Assembly: GCF_030817415.1 (NCBI RefSeq)
Contig: NZ_JAUSZI010000002.1
Location: forward strand, 8,866,001 to 8,930,000
Length of the DNA stretch: 64,000 nucleotides
From: Streptomyces umbrinus
GTDB lineage: Bacteria > Actinomycetota > Actinomycetes > Streptomycetales > Streptomycetaceae
Reading direction: 5' to 3'
This document shows, piece by piece, positions 1 through 8,488 of this stretch. A model generated the notes under the pieces. That model had not been told where the DNA came from and did no database searches. It saw only the letters and a program-made list of their open reading frames with translations. Made by a program: the position numbers and the translations under genes. Each line of letters starts with the position of its first letter. Within the stretch, counting starts at the first letter, position 1.

Positions 1-185
1 GTCAGCCGTACGCCCCCGACGCGGCGGCCCTGAACGCGGCGTACGCGATGCTCGCGCCCTCGGTGGACGATCCGTCGCGGGGGACCATCTTCGGACCGGT
101 CGTGCCCGTGCCGGACGGGGCGCCCCTGCTGGACCGGGTGATCGGATTGAGCGGCCGGGACCCGGGGTGGGCGCCCACCGGCTGA
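1..185 (+). CDS. C-terminal end of an unidentified protein (5' cut by window edge)
   Basis: An open frame runs in from the left edge and stops at TGA 183-185, giving about 60 residues that end in RDPGWAPTG. Composition and third-position G/C are those of a real Streptomyces gene. I do not recognise the family: the segment has no catalytic motif I can name, and the Pro/Val-rich stretch FGPVVPVPDGAPLL is not diagnostic. It reads in the same direction as the GntR gene but is separated from it by 375 bases with a promoter, so it is probably not part of that operon. Confidence 0.55.
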   Translation, partial: QPYAPDAAALNAAYAMLAPSVDDPSRGTIFGPVVPVPDGAPLLDRVIGLSGRDPGWAPTG

Positions 186-244
186 CAGGGCATCACCGGC
201 GGGGTGTCTTCGCCGGATTGCAGTGGCACATGGATGTGGCGGTG

Positions 245-324
245 CTCGTGACGGGGCTGGAGCTTCGTGTACGTCGGGAATGAACCCGCTGTACGCGAAG
301 CTCCAGCTCCGTCGGCGTCACGAG
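245..324. repeat. Long imperfect inverted repeat, possible terminator
   Basis: Arms 253-272 and 291-310 match at 18 of 20 positions around an 18-base spacer. Outside them CTCGTGAC (245-252) pairs with GTCACGAG (317-324) after a 6-base bulge. It lies 60 bases after the stop of the upstream gene, so it may end that transcript. No T-run follows. Confidence 0.6.
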
Positions 325-392
325 GGCGAACGGGTTCGCCTGTCTTCCGAGGACGTCGGCGCGGCATCGGGCCCCGGCGTCGACTCGGACCC

Positions 393-429
393 CTTTTGTC
401 AGAAGCCTCGAACTTCTTTTGTCAGAAGC
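393..429. promoter_or_regulatory. Paired candidate operators before the GntR gene
   Basis: CTTTTGTCAGAAGC occurs exactly twice, at 393-406 and 416-429. Each copy is itself a near-palindrome (CTTxTG-N-CAxAAG), as expected for a dimeric repressor site. The second copy ends one base before the -35 hexamer at 431, so occupancy could block RNA polymerase. Autoregulation by the adjacent GntR protein is inferred. Confidence 0.5.
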
Positions 430-430
430 G

Positions 431-459
431 TTGACGAAACACAGGCGCGCTCCTACTTT
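431..459 (+). promoter_or_regulatory. Sigma70-type promoter of the gntR-dapA-like-ilvD-like operon
   Basis: TTGACG at 431-436 and TACTTT at 454-459 are separated by exactly 17 bases. This is a good match to the housekeeping HrdB pattern and lies about 100 bases before the GntR start. A perfect palindrome, TCATATATGA (481-490), follows near the expected transcript leader and is a second candidate operator. Confidence 0.55.
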
Positions 460-560
460 CATCGCGTCGTACTTCGTACGTCATATATGAGACGCGATAC
501 GTGAGATCAGATACGCGAGCCCCCGATGTCCTGGGGACTCCGTTACCCCGAGAGGCGCGC

Positions 561-1217
561 ATGACCTCTGTGCCCACGCCGATCCCCTCCCGCACGCAGT
601 TCGTGCTGGAAGGGATCAAACACCGCATCCTCACCGGGCAGTTGACCCCGGGACAGGCTCTGGTCGAGACCGAGCTCGCCGCACAGTTCGGGGTGTCCAA
701 GACCCCGGTGCGCGAGGCGCTCAAGACCCTGGCCGGCACCGGGCTCGTCGTGATGAACCAGTACAAGGGCGTCACGGTGCGCATGGTGGACGCGGACATG
801 GCGCGCGAGGTGTACGACGTGCGGCTGCTCCTGGAGCCGGAGGCGCTGCGGCGTTCCGTCCAGCGCGGCTCCTCCCTCGACACGGCGCGCGAGGCGCTCG
901 AACGCGCCGACGCCGCCACCGACACCGCCCAACGCTCCCTCGCCAACCGCGAGTTCCACCGCTCCCTCTACGTCCGCTGCGGCAACCCGCTGCTCGGCCG
1001 GATGCTCGACGAGGTCCGTGACCAGGCCGCCCTGGTCTCCGCGGTCGCGTGGGCCGCCAACCCGTCCTGGGAGCGGGAGGCAACCGAGCACCGGGAGATC
1101 CTGCGGCTCGCCCTCGACGGCGACTCGGACGGCGCGGCGCGCGCCCTGCACTCGCACATCGCCTCGTTCGTGCAACGGGCCTTCCCCGAGGCCCAGGGAA
1201 AGGGTGAGCAGGAATGA
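561..1217 (+). CDS. GntR-family (FadR/FCD subfamily) transcriptional regulator
   Basis: A 218-residue cytoplasmic DNA-binding protein. Residues of about 10-75 form the winged helix typical of GntR (LVETELAAQFGVSKTPVREAL), and residues 80-215 form the all-helical FCD ligand domain (YDVRLLLEPEALR, then NREFHRSLY). FCD regulators commonly bind sugar acids or other carboxylates. ATG 561 is preferred over the in-frame GTG at 501 because GAGAGG precedes it and family members begin near this point. The stop overlaps the next start by ATGA (1214-1217), so regulator and catabolic genes are co-translated. It is likely the local repressor of the sugar-acid genes; its ligand is unknown. Confidence 0.9.
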   Translation: MTSVPTPIPSRTQFVLEGIKHRILTGQLTPGQALVETELAAQFGVSKTPVREALKTLAGTGLVVMNQYKGVTVRMVDADMAREVYDVRLLLEPEALRRSVQRGSSLDTAREALERADAATDTAQRSLANREFHRSLYVRCGNPLLGRMLDEVRDQAALVSAVAWAANPSWEREATEHREILRLALDGDSDGAARALHSHIASFVQRAFPEAQGKGEQE

Positions 1218-2131
1218 CCGCGACCACGACCGCGTTCGAGGCCGGGCGGGCCGCTCTCGCCGACGTGGTGGCGATCCCCGTGACCCCGTTCGCCGAGGAC
1301 GGTTCCATCGACCAGGAGGTCCACCGCGTCCTGCTGCGCCGGGTGCTCGACGGCGGCGTACGCATCCTCACGCCCAACGGCAACACCGGTGAGTTCTATG
1401 CCCTGAGCCCCGAAGAGCGGCGCACGGTAACGGAGTTGACCATCGAGGAGGCGGGGGGCCGGGCGACGATCCTGGTCGGTGTCGGGCACGATGTGCCGAC
1501 CGCCGTCGCCTCCGCCCGGCACGCCCGTGAGCTCGGGGCACAGATGGTGATGGTCCATCAGCCCGTCCACCCGTACGTCTCGGAGGGTGGCTGGGTCGAC
1601 TACCACCGGGCGATCGCAGAAGCGGTCCCCGAGCTGGGCGTCGTCCCGTACATCCGCAACCCGGTGCTCGCCGGCGCCCGGCTCGCCGAACTCGCCGACA
1701 CCTGCCCGAACGTCATCGGCGTGAAGTACGCCGTGCCGGACGCGGCCCGCTTCGCCGCGTTCGCGCGGGACGCCGGACTCGAACGCTTCGTGTGGGTGGC
1801 CGGGCTCGCGGAACCGTACGCGCCCTCGTACTTCTCGGCGGGCGCGACGGGCTTCACGTCCGGACTCGTGAACGTCGCCCCGGCCGTTTCGCTGAACATG
1901 ATCGAAGCGCTTCGATCCGGTGACTACGCGGGTGCCATGAAGGTCTGGGAGCAGATCCGCCGCTTCGAGGAGCTGCGCGCGGCCAACAACTCCGCCAACA
2001 ACGTGACGGTCGTGAAGGAGGCCCTGGCCTCGCTCGGCCTGTGCCGCCGCGAGGTCCGCCCGCCGAGCAAGCAGCTCCCCGAGTCCGAACGGGCCGAGGT
2101 CGCCGCCATCGCCGCGGGGTGGTCCATATGA
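1214..2131 (+). CDS. DapA-like (DHDPS/NAL superfamily) sugar-acid aldolase or dehydratase
   Basis: A 305-residue TIM barrel of the dihydrodipicolinate synthase/N-acetylneuraminate lyase family. The Schiff-base lysine is Lys171 (NVIGVKY) and the assisting tyrosine is Tyr146 (VPYIRNP); the GNTGEFYALSPEER loop is the substrate carboxylate site. The context (GntR upstream, IlvD/Edd dehydratase overlapping downstream, pectin enzymes beyond) argues against lysine synthesis. It favours cleavage or dehydration of a 2-keto-3-deoxy sugar acid, for example 2-keto-3-deoxy-L-arabonate or a 5-keto-4-deoxyglucarate-type substrate. An 18-base perfect palindrome, GATCGAAGCGCTTCGATC (1900-1917), sits inside the gene. 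Confidence 0.85.
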   Translation: MTATTTAFEAGRAALADVVAIPVTPFAEDGSIDQEVHRVLLRRVLDGGVRILTPNGNTGEFYALSPEERRTVTELTIEEAGGRATILVGVGHDVPTAVASARHARELGAQMVMVHQPVHPYVSEGGWVDYHRAIAEAVPELGVVPYIRNPVLAGARLAELADTCPNVIGVKYAVPDAARFAAFARDAGLERFVWVAGLAEPYAPSYFSAGATGFTSGLVNVAPAVSLNMIEALRSGDYAGAMKVWEQIRRFEELRAANNSANNVTVVKEALASLGLCRREVRPPSKQLPESERAEVAAIAAGWSI

Positions 2132-3909
2132 CCGACGCCAAACCGACGACACCGGGCGCCGGCGGCACCCCGGACGAGGGCCAAGTCCCGGACGCCCCGA
2201 GGCAGTTGCGCAGCCATCAGTGGTACGGCACCGAGGGTCTGCGCTCCTTCAGCCACCGCGCCCGCACCCGCCAGCTCGGCTACCTCCCCGAGGAGCACCT
2301 CGGCAAGCCGGTCATCGCGATCCTCAACACCTGGTCCGACATCAACCCCTGCCACGTCCACCTCCGCGACCGCGCCCAGGCGGTCAAGCGGGGCGTGTGG
2401 CAGGCCGGCGGCTTCCCGCTCGAATTCCCGGTGTCGACGCTGAGCGAGACCTTCCAGAAGCCGACCCCGATGCTCTACCGCAACATGCTCGCGATGGAGA
2501 CCGAGGAACTGCTGCGGTCGTACCCGGTGGACGGGGCCGTCCTCATGGGCGGCTGCGACAAGTCGACACCCGCGCTGCTCATGGGCGCCGCGTCCGTCGA
2601 CCTGCCGGCCGTCTTCGTGCCCGCCGGGCCCATGCTGCCGGGCCACTGGCGCAACGAGGTCCTCGGTTCCGGCACCGACATGTGGAAGTACTGGGACGAC
2701 AAGCGCGCCGGGCTCATCGGCGACTGCGAGATGACCGAGCTGGAGAGCGGCCTCGCGCGCTCGCCCGGTCACTGCATGACCATGGGCACGGCGTCGACGC
2801 TGACCGCGGCAGCCGAGGCCCTCGGGGTCACGGTCCCGGGTGCCTCCAGCATCCCCGCCGTCGACTCGGGGCACGACCGGATGGCCGCCGCCTCGGGTCT
2901 GCGGATCGTCGAACTCGTCCGCCAGGACCGGAAGTTGTCCGACATCCTCACGGCGGACGCCTTCGAGGACGCGGTGACGACGGTCCTCGGACTCGGCGGC
3001 TCCACCAACGCCGTGATCCACCTCATCGCGATGGCCGGGCGCGCCGGAGTCCGGCTCACCCTCGACGACTTCGACCGGATCGCCCGTACGGTGCCGGTCC
3101 TGGCGAACGTACGGCCCGGCGGCCGGACGTACCTGATGGAGGACTTCCACTTCGCCGGCGGACTGCCCGGGTTCCTGTCGCGGATCACCGACCTGCTGCA
3201 TCTCGACCGGCCGACCGTCTCGTACGACAGCCTGCGCGAGCAGCTCGCCTCCGCGCAGGTGCACAACGACGACGTCATCCGCACCCGTCAGAACCCCGTC
3301 GCCGCCGAGGGAGGCGTCGCCGTCCTGCGCGGCAATCTCTGCCCCGACGGCGCCGTCATCAAGCACATCGCCGCTGAGCCCCATCTGCTCAAGCACACCG
3401 GTCCCGCGGTCGTATTCGACGACTACCGGACCATGCAACGCACCATCAACGACCCGGAGTTGGGCATCACGGCCGACACCGTGCTGGTGCTGCGCAACTC
3501 CGGACCCAAGGGCGGCCCGGGCATGCCCGAGTACGGGATGCTGCCGATCCCCGACCACCTGCTTAAGCAGGGTGTACGGGACATGCTGCGGATCTCCGAC
3601 GCCCGGATGAGCGGCACGAGTTACGGCGCCTGTGTGCTGCACGTGGCGCCCGAGTCGTACATCGGCGGGCCGCTCGCCCTGGTCCGCACCGGCGACACCA
3701 TCACGCTCGACGTCGAGTCGCGCGCGCTCCAACTCAACGTGGACGACGAGGAGTTGGCGCGGCGCCGGGCGGAGTGGACCGCGCCGCCCGAGCGCTACGA
3801 GCGCGGCTACGGCGCGCTCTACAACGAACAGATCACCCAGGCCGACACCGGCTGCGACTTCGAGTTCCTCGCACGGCCGGGCAAGGTGCAGGACCCGTAC
3901 GCGGGCTGA
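2128..3909 (+). CDS. IlvD/Edd-family sugar-acid dehydratase (L-arabonate dehydratase-like)
   Basis: A 593-residue iron-sulfur dehydratase. Cys75 (NTWSDINPC), Cys143 (MGGCDKS, with Lys145) and Cys216 (SPGHCMTMG) occupy the three cluster-ligand positions of the family. The C-terminal half carries RISDARMSGTSYGACVLH. Length and the N-terminal WYGTEGLRSFSHRARTRQL block resemble pentonate/hexonate dehydratases more than branched-chain amino-acid IlvD. It overlaps the DapA-like gene by ATGA, so the pair probably runs consecutive steps: dehydration of an aldonate to a 2-keto-3-deoxy acid, then further dehydration or cleavage. Arabinan side chains of pectin make L-arabonate plausible, but substrate choice is inferred. 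Confidence 0.88.
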   Translation: MTDAKPTTPGAGGTPDEGQVPDAPRQLRSHQWYGTEGLRSFSHRARTRQLGYLPEEHLGKPVIAILNTWSDINPCHVHLRDRAQAVKRGVWQAGGFPLEFPVSTLSETFQKPTPMLYRNMLAMETEELLRSYPVDGAVLMGGCDKSTPALLMGAASVDLPAVFVPAGPMLPGHWRNEVLGSGTDMWKYWDDKRAGLIGDCEMTELESGLARSPGHCMTMGTASTLTAAAEALGVTVPGASSIPAVDSGHDRMAAASGLRIVELVRQDRKLSDILTADAFEDAVTTVLGLGGSTNAVIHLIAMAGRAGVRLTLDDFDRIARTVPVLANVRPGGRTYLMEDFHFAGGLPGFLSRITDLLHLDRPTVSYDSLREQLASAQVHNDDVIRTRQNPVAAEGGVAVLRGNLCPDGAVIKHIAAEPHLLKHTGPAVVFDDYRTMQRTINDPELGITADTVLVLRNSGPKGGPGMPEYGMLPIPDHLLKQGVRDMLRISDARMSGTSYGACVLHVAPESYIGGPLALVRTGDTITLDVESRALQLNVDDEELARRRAEWTAPPERYERGYGALYNEQITQADTGCDFEFLARPGKVQDPYAG

Positions 3910-3961
3910 GGGACCGGCCCACCGGCGCTCTCTTCTGTCCGAGATGTCGAACAGCGCATGC

Positions 3962-4001
3962 GAAGCGCTTCACCGAGCACTGCCCGGATAGCAAGCGCTT
4001 C
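3962..4001. promoter_or_regulatory. Two LacI-style operator palindromes before the sugar permease operon
   Basis: GAAGCGCTTC (3962-3971) is a perfect palindrome and AAGCGCTT (3993-4000) repeats its core 30 bases downstream, about three helical turns. CG-centred palindromes of this type are typical LacI/GalR-family sites. They lie just upstream of the permease start at 4073. No LacI gene is in the window. Confidence 0.5.
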
Positions 4002-4072
4002 CACAGAAGCGAAGTAACGAACAGAACGAGCGCACAGCACCACCCGCACACCCCCGAGAACGGAGAACAGTC

Positions 4073-5008
4073 ATGGCCCAAGCCGCAGCCGTGGCGAAAA
4101 AGCCCGCGCCACCCCGGCGGCGCCGTGGCTCAGCGACGCCCCGCAGGCTCCCGTATCTGCTGATCGCCCCGGCGGGACTGCTGATGCTGGGCTTCATCGC
4201 CTACCCGGTGCTCAGCGTCTTCTACTACAGCCTGCAGAACTACAACCCCACCAAGCCGTGGCGCAACGGCTTCGCGGGCTTCGACAACTTCGTGCACGCC
4301 TTCACCGAGGACCCGCAGTTCTGGGACACGCTGGTCTTCAGCGCCAAGTGGGTCGTCGTCGAGGTCGGGCTGCAGCTGCTGTTCGGTCTCGCGCTCGCGC
4401 TGATCGTCAACCAGACCTTCGTGGGCCGCTCGCTGGGCCGCGCCCTGGTCTTCTCGCCCTGGGCCGTGTCCGGTGTGCTCACCTCCGCGATCTGGGTGCT
4501 CCTCTACAACTCCCAGACAGGCATCACCCGTTACCTCGCCGACATGGGCATCGGGGACTACGGCACGAGCTGGCTCTCCGACACCTCGACGGTCTTCCCG
4601 GCGGCGGTGGTCGCCGACCTCTGGCGAGGCGTTCCCTTCTTCGCGATCCTCATCCTCGCCGACCTCCAGTCCGTCTCGAAGGACCTGTACGAGGCCGCCG
4701 AGGTCGACGGAGCCAGCCGCTTCCGGCAGTTCGTGCACATCACGCTGCCGCACCTCAAGGACGCCATCATCCTCTCCACGCTGCTGCGCGCGGTCTGGGA
4801 GTTCAACAACGTCGACCTGCTCTACACCCTCACCGGCGGCGGACCCGCGGGGGAGACGACGACACTCCCGCTCTACATCGCCAACACCAGCGTCGACGCA
4901 CACAACTTCGGCTACGCCTCGGCCCTGACCACCGTCGCGTTCGTGATCCTTCTCTTCTTCTCGATGGTCTATCTGCGGCTGAGCAAGTTCGGAGGCGGGG
5001 ACAAGTGA
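4073..5008 (+). CDS. Carbohydrate ABC transporter permease, MalF/UgpA type
   Basis: A 311-residue inner-membrane protein with a basic Pro-rich N-terminus (KKPAPPRRRRG) followed by six predicted membrane segments beginning at LLIAPAGLLMLGFIAYPVL. The cytoplasmic EAA loop that docks with the ATPase is EAAEVDGASRFRQFVHITLP (about residues 206-225). A weak purine-rich ribosome site (CGGAGAA) precedes ATG 4073. The stop overlaps the next permease by GTGA. No ATPase gene is nearby; Streptomyces carbohydrate importers generally share a multi-use ATPase (MsiK), which is the likely partner. Substrate is probably a pectin- or arabinan-derived oligosaccharide. Confidence 0.93.
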   Translation: MAQAAAVAKKPAPPRRRRGSATPRRLPYLLIAPAGLLMLGFIAYPVLSVFYYSLQNYNPTKPWRNGFAGFDNFVHAFTEDPQFWDTLVFSAKWVVVEVGLQLLFGLALALIVNQTFVGRSLGRALVFSPWAVSGVLTSAIWVLLYNSQTGITRYLADMGIGDYGTSWLSDTSTVFPAAVVADLWRGVPFFAILILADLQSVSKDLYEAAEVDGASRFRQFVHITLPHLKDAIILSTLLRAVWEFNNVDLLYTLTGGGPAGETTTLPLYIANTSVDAHNFGYASALTTVAFVILLFFSMVYLRLSKFGGGDK

Positions 5009-5907
5009 TCACCAAGGACATCGACACCGTCGCCCCGGCCGCGCCCGCACCGGTGGCCGACGAGCCGCCGCAGCGCCCGGGGAAGCGCAGGCGCGCCTGG
5101 GACGAGGCCCCGCGCTGGCAGATCTACGTCCCGCTCGGCATCTACCTGCTCTTCACGCTCATCCCCTTCTACTGGATCCTGCTCTTCGCCCTGCGCAAGC
5201 CCGGCTCGACCTCGCTCGTGCCCTGGCCCATGACCTTCGAGCACTTCGAGAAGGTGTGGAACGAGCGCAGCTTCGGCACGTACTTCGAGAACAGCGTCTA
5301 CGTCGGCGTCGCCACGCTCTTCATGACCACGCTCGTCGCACTGGCCGGCGGCTACGCCCTCGCCCGCTTCGACTTCAAGATCAAGCGCGCCTTCATGCTG
5401 GCGCTGCTCTGCTCCCAGTTCGTGCCGGGCGCGCTGCTCCTGGTGCCGCTGTTCCAGATCTTCGCCGAGCTCCAGATGATCAACTCGCTGGGCAGCGTCA
5501 TCATCGCCGAGACCGTCTTCCAGTTGCCGCTGTCGATGATCCTGATCAGCGGCTTCATCCGGAACGTGCCGTACTCGCTGGAAGAGGCCGCCTGGGTCGA
5601 CGGCTGCAACCGCTTCACGGGCTTCCGGGTCGTCGTCCTGCCGCTGCTGCGTCCCGGGCTGATCGCGGTGGGCTCCTTCGCCTTCGTGCACTCCTGGAAC
5701 CACTTCCTGTTCGCCCTGATGTTCCTCAGCAACCAGGACAAGCAGACGATCCCCGTCGGCCTCAACAGCCTGATGAGCGCCGACAGCGTCGACCTCGGCG
5801 CGCTCGCGGCCGGCGGCATCATCGCGGCCGTGCCCGTCGTGATCGTCTTCGCCTTCATCCAGAAGTGGCTGATCACGGGCTTCAGCGCCGGGGCGGTGAA
5901 GGGATGA
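5005..5907 (+). CDS. Carbohydrate ABC transporter permease, MalG type
   Basis: A 300-residue membrane partner of the preceding permease. GTG 5005 overlaps the upstream stop (GTGA), fixing the start. A soluble Pro/Ala-rich head of about 45 residues precedes the first membrane span (VPLGIYLLFTLIPFYWILLF). The EAA motif is EEAAWVDGCNRFTGFRVVVL (near residues 192-211). The family usually has six spans. The next gene, a secreted pectate lyase, starts inside this stop codon (ATGA), so import and extracellular cleavage are produced from one transcript. Confidence 0.93.
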   Translation: MITKDIDTVAPAAPAPVADEPPQRPGKRRRAWDEAPRWQIYVPLGIYLLFTLIPFYWILLFALRKPGSTSLVPWPMTFEHFEKVWNERSFGTYFENSVYVGVATLFMTTLVALAGGYALARFDFKIKRAFMLALLCSQFVPGALLLVPLFQIFAELQMINSLGSVIIAETVFQLPLSMILISGFIRNVPYSLEEAAWVDGCNRFTGFRVVVLPLLRPGLIAVGSFAFVHSWNHFLFALMFLSNQDKQTIPVGLNSLMSADSVDLGALAAGGIIAAVPVVIVFAFIQKWLITGFSAGAVKG

Positions 5908-7262
5908 GATCTGTACGCACCTTCCTGCCGCGCACGACAAGAGGGCGCCGTGTCCTCCAAGTCGCCCTCGCCTGCGGGCTGTTGGCCGCCCTTGGCGGGC
6001 CGGCGAACGCCGAGACCCGTGACATCAGCCGCGACACCCTGCCCGCGAACGACGGCTGGGCCGCCGCCGACGGAGGTACCACCGGGGGTTCCTCCGCGGA
6101 CGACGCCCACGTCTTCACCGTACGGAACCGGGCCGAGCTGGTCCGCGCCCTCGACGGCGGCAGCGCGACCCCGAAGATCATCAAGGTCGCGGGGACGATA
6201 GACGCCAACACCGACGACTCCGGGAAGCGGCTGGACTGCGACGACTACGCGACCGACGGCTACAGCCTGAGGAAGTACCTGGCCGCGTACGACCCGCGCA
6301 CCTGGGGCGCGGCCAAGCCGTCCGGTCCGCAGGAGGAGGCCCGCCAGGCCTCGGCGGCGGCCCAGGCCTCCCGGGTGGAACTCGCCGTCGGCTCCAACAC
6401 CACCATCGTCGGGCTCGGCGACAGCGCCGTACTCAAGGGCGCGAGCCTCCAGGTCCGCGACGCGGACAACGTCATCGTCCGCAACCTCGAACTCCGGGAC
6501 GCCTACGACTGCTTCCCCGTCTGGCAGCCCAACACCGGCGGCCTCGGCGACTGGAAGACCGCGTACGACACGCTGTGGCTGCGCGGCGCCACCCATGTGT
6601 GGATCGACCACGTCACGGCGTCCGACAAGGGTCACCCCGACGAGGACGAGCCGACCTACTTCGGCCGCAACTACCTGCGCCACGACGGCCTGTTGGACAT
6701 CACCAACGCCTCCGACCTGGTGACCGTCTCCTGGAGCAGGTTCGCCGACCACGACAAGGCGATGCTGATCGGCAACGGTGACACGGCCACCGGCGACCGG
6801 GGCAAGTTGCGTGTCACCCTGCACCACAACGAGTTCGAGTCCGTCGTCCAGCGCGCCCCGCGCGTCCGCTTCGGGCAGGTGCACCTCTACAACAACCGGT
6901 ACGTCGTCCCGGCCGACGCCCACGACTACCGTTACTCGCTCGGCATCTCCACCGAGTCGGCGGTCTACGCCGAGAACAACGCGTTCACAACGCCGGGCCA
7001 CATCGAGGCCGCCGACCTGGTGAAGAGCTGGAACGGCACGGCCCTGCACCAGACCGGCACGCTCTGGGGGTCCCCCCGGACGGAGTCTGGGGGAGGCTTC
7101 CCCGTCGACCTGCTCGCCATCTACAACGCCTACAACTCCGGCAGCGAACGCGACCTGACCGCCGACGTCGGCTGGACGCCCGCCCTGCACGGCACGGTCG
7201 ACAGCGCCGCGAAGTCCGACCGCGACGTCGAGCGCGGCGCGGGAGCGGGGAGGATCCGATGA
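5904..7262 (+). CDS. Secreted pectate lyase, polysaccharide lyase family 1
   Basis: A 452-residue exported beta-helix enzyme that cleaves polygalacturonate by beta-elimination. The signal peptide is residues 1-36 (twin Arg region, hydrophobic core VALACGLLAAL, cleavage near PANA). The family blocks VWIDH, DGLLDI, VTVSWS and DHDKAMLIG are present. Arg317 and Arg322 in RAPRVRFGQ correspond to the catalytic and substrate-binding arginines of PL1 enzymes. Near residue 388 it has GSPRTESGGGFP, encoded by a short Streptomyces repeat (7065-7095) that the paralogue at 14531 lacks. It is translationally coupled on both sides (ATGA). Confidence 0.93.
   Translation: MRSVRTFLPRTTRGRRVLQVALACGLLAALGGPANAETRDISRDTLPANDGWAAADGGTTGGSSADDAHVFTVRNRAELVRALDGGSATPKIIKVAGTIDANTDDSGKRLDCDDYATDGYSLRKYLAAYDPRTWGAAKPSGPQEEARQASAAAQASRVELAVGSNTTIVGLGDSAVLKGASLQVRDADNVIVRNLELRDAYDCFPVWQPNTGGLGDWKTAYDTLWLRGATHVWIDHVTASDKGHPDEDEPTYFGRNYLRHDGLLDITNASDLVTVSWSRFADHDKAMLIGNGDTATGDRGKLRVTLHHNEFESVVQRAPRVRFGQVHLYNNRYVVPADAHDYRYSLGISTESAVYAENNAFTTPGHIEAADLVKSWNGTALHQTGTLWGSPRTESGGGFPVDLLAIYNAYNSGSERDLTADVGWTPALHGTVDSAAKSDRDVERGAGAGRIR
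7065..7095. repeat. Palindromic repeat inserted in frame in a pectate lyase gene
   Basis: TGGGGGTCCCCCCGGA, a short spacer, then TCTGGGGGAG. The same element occurs in inverted orientation inside the ZIP transporter gene at 61404-61443. In both places it preserves the reading frame. Confidence 0.75.
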
Positions 7263-8488
7263 GCACCGTCACCGGTCCCGGAACCGCTTCGATAGGGACC
7301 ATGAACTCTTCCTCAGGGTCCCTGCCCTCGCACGAGTCCCCCCTCCCCGTCGTCCTCGCGGGCGCCCGCGGTCACGGCCACTGGCACCTCGCGAACATCC
7401 GCCGCCTCCAGGACAAGGGCCTGGTGCGCCTCGCCGGGATCTGCGAGCTGACCCCGCTCACCGAGGCCGAGCTGGGCGTCTTCACCGCCCCCGGCGAACT
7501 CCCTGAACAATCCGCCGACTTCGGCGCCCTGCTGGACTCCACGGGCGCCGCGATCGCCGTGATCTGCACGCCGATCCCCACCCATACCGACCTCGCGCTG
7601 ACGGCCGCCGCCAGGGGCGTACACATCCTGCTGGAGAAGCCGCCGGCCCCCTCGTACGCCGAGTTCCGCCGGATGGCCGACGGGGTGGCCGCGGCCGGAG
7701 TGGTCTGCCAGATCGGCTTCCAGTCGCTGGGCTCGCAGGCCGTGCATGCGATCCGGGAGCTGGTCGCGCAGGGCGCGATCGGCCGGGTGGACGGCATCGG
7801 CGGGGCCGGGGCCTGGGCGCGCGCCGAGGAGTACTACCGCCGCGCACCCTGGGCCGGGCGGCGCCGGATGAACGGGGCCGACGTTGTCGACGGGGTGCTG
7901 ACCAACCCCCTCGCGCACGCCGTCGCCACCGCCCTCGCGCTCGACGGCGCCACCCGCGCCGAGGACGTCACCGGCATCGAGACCGAGCTGCTGCGCGCCA
8001 ACGACATCGAGTCCGACGACACCTCCTGCGTCCGCGTCACCACCGCGGCCGGCCACCGGATCACCGTCGCCGCGACCCTGTGCGCCGAGCACCCCGACGA
8101 GCCGTACGTCCTCGTACACGGCACCAGCGGCCGGATCACCTTCTGGTACAAGCAGGACCGCGTCCTCGTCCAGCGGTCGGGGCACGGCCCGCAGGAGATC
8201 ACGTACGGCAGGACAGACCTGCTGGAGAACCTCGTCGAGCACCTCGAAGGCCGGGCCGACCTGCTGGTCGCGCCGGACTCGACGGGCGCCTTCATGAAGG
8301 TCGTTGAAGCGATTCGACAGGCACCGGACCCCGTCGCGCTGCCCGCCGACGCCTGGTACCTGAAGGCCGACGAGAGCCGCCGGATCGTGTACGGAGTCGA
8401 CGGACTCGTCACGGCCGCCGCCGACACCCTCGCCCTCTACTCCGAGCTGGGCGCCTCCTGGGCGCTCCCGAAAGAGGTGAGTACCTGA
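7259..8488 (+). CDS. Gfo/Idh/MocA-family NAD(P)-dependent oxidoreductase
   Basis: A 409-residue cytoplasmic dehydrogenase. The Rossmann domain starts at VVLAGARGHGHWHLANI (near residue 28), and the family's LLEKPPAPS motif follows at about residue 125. The C-terminal two thirds is the Gfo/Idh/MocA substrate domain. The N-terminus is about 25 residues longer than usual, so a downstream start is possible; I keep ATG 7259 because it overlaps the lyase stop (ATGA). It neighbours the DUF6807 and GH43 genes, with which it is coupled. Such enzymes oxidise or epimerise sugars; the substrate here is unknown. Confidence 0.88.
   Translation: MSTVTGPGTASIGTMNSSSGSLPSHESPLPVVLAGARGHGHWHLANIRRLQDKGLVRLAGICELTPLTEAELGVFTAPGELPEQSADFGALLDSTGAAIAVICTPIPTHTDLALTAAARGVHILLEKPPAPSYAEFRRMADGVAAAGVVCQIGFQSLGSQAVHAIRELVAQGAIGRVDGIGGAGAWARAEEYYRRAPWAGRRRMNGADVVDGVLTNPLAHAVATALALDGATRAEDVTGIETELLRANDIESDDTSCVRVTTAAGHRITVAATLCAEHPDEPYVLVHGTSGRITFWYKQDRVLVQRSGHGPQEITYGRTDLLENLVEHLEGRADLLVAPDSTGAFMKVVEAIRQAPDPVALPADAWYLKADESRRIVYGVDGLVTAAADTLALYSELGASWALPKEVST

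Larger units (their letters stand above)
186..560. other. Intergenic region: inverted repeat, promoter and candidate operators
   Basis: No convincing gene lies here. The stretch holds a long imperfect inverted repeat (245-324), two 14-base direct repeats (393-406, 416-429), a -35/-10 pair (431-459) and a 10-base palindrome (481-490), all listed separately. Small open frames exist on both strands but have no recognisable product. Confidence 0.7.

Noticed and set aside
2220..3377. Plus-strand Arg/Pro-rich frame inside the IlvD-like gene
   Set aside because: Composition (Arg, Pro, Gly) is that of an out-of-frame reading of GC-rich coding DNA.
543..3732. Long minus-strand open frames over the GntR, DapA-like and IlvD-like genes
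   Set aside because: They are antisense shadows in high-GC DNA; the plus-strand products have clear families and catalytic residues.
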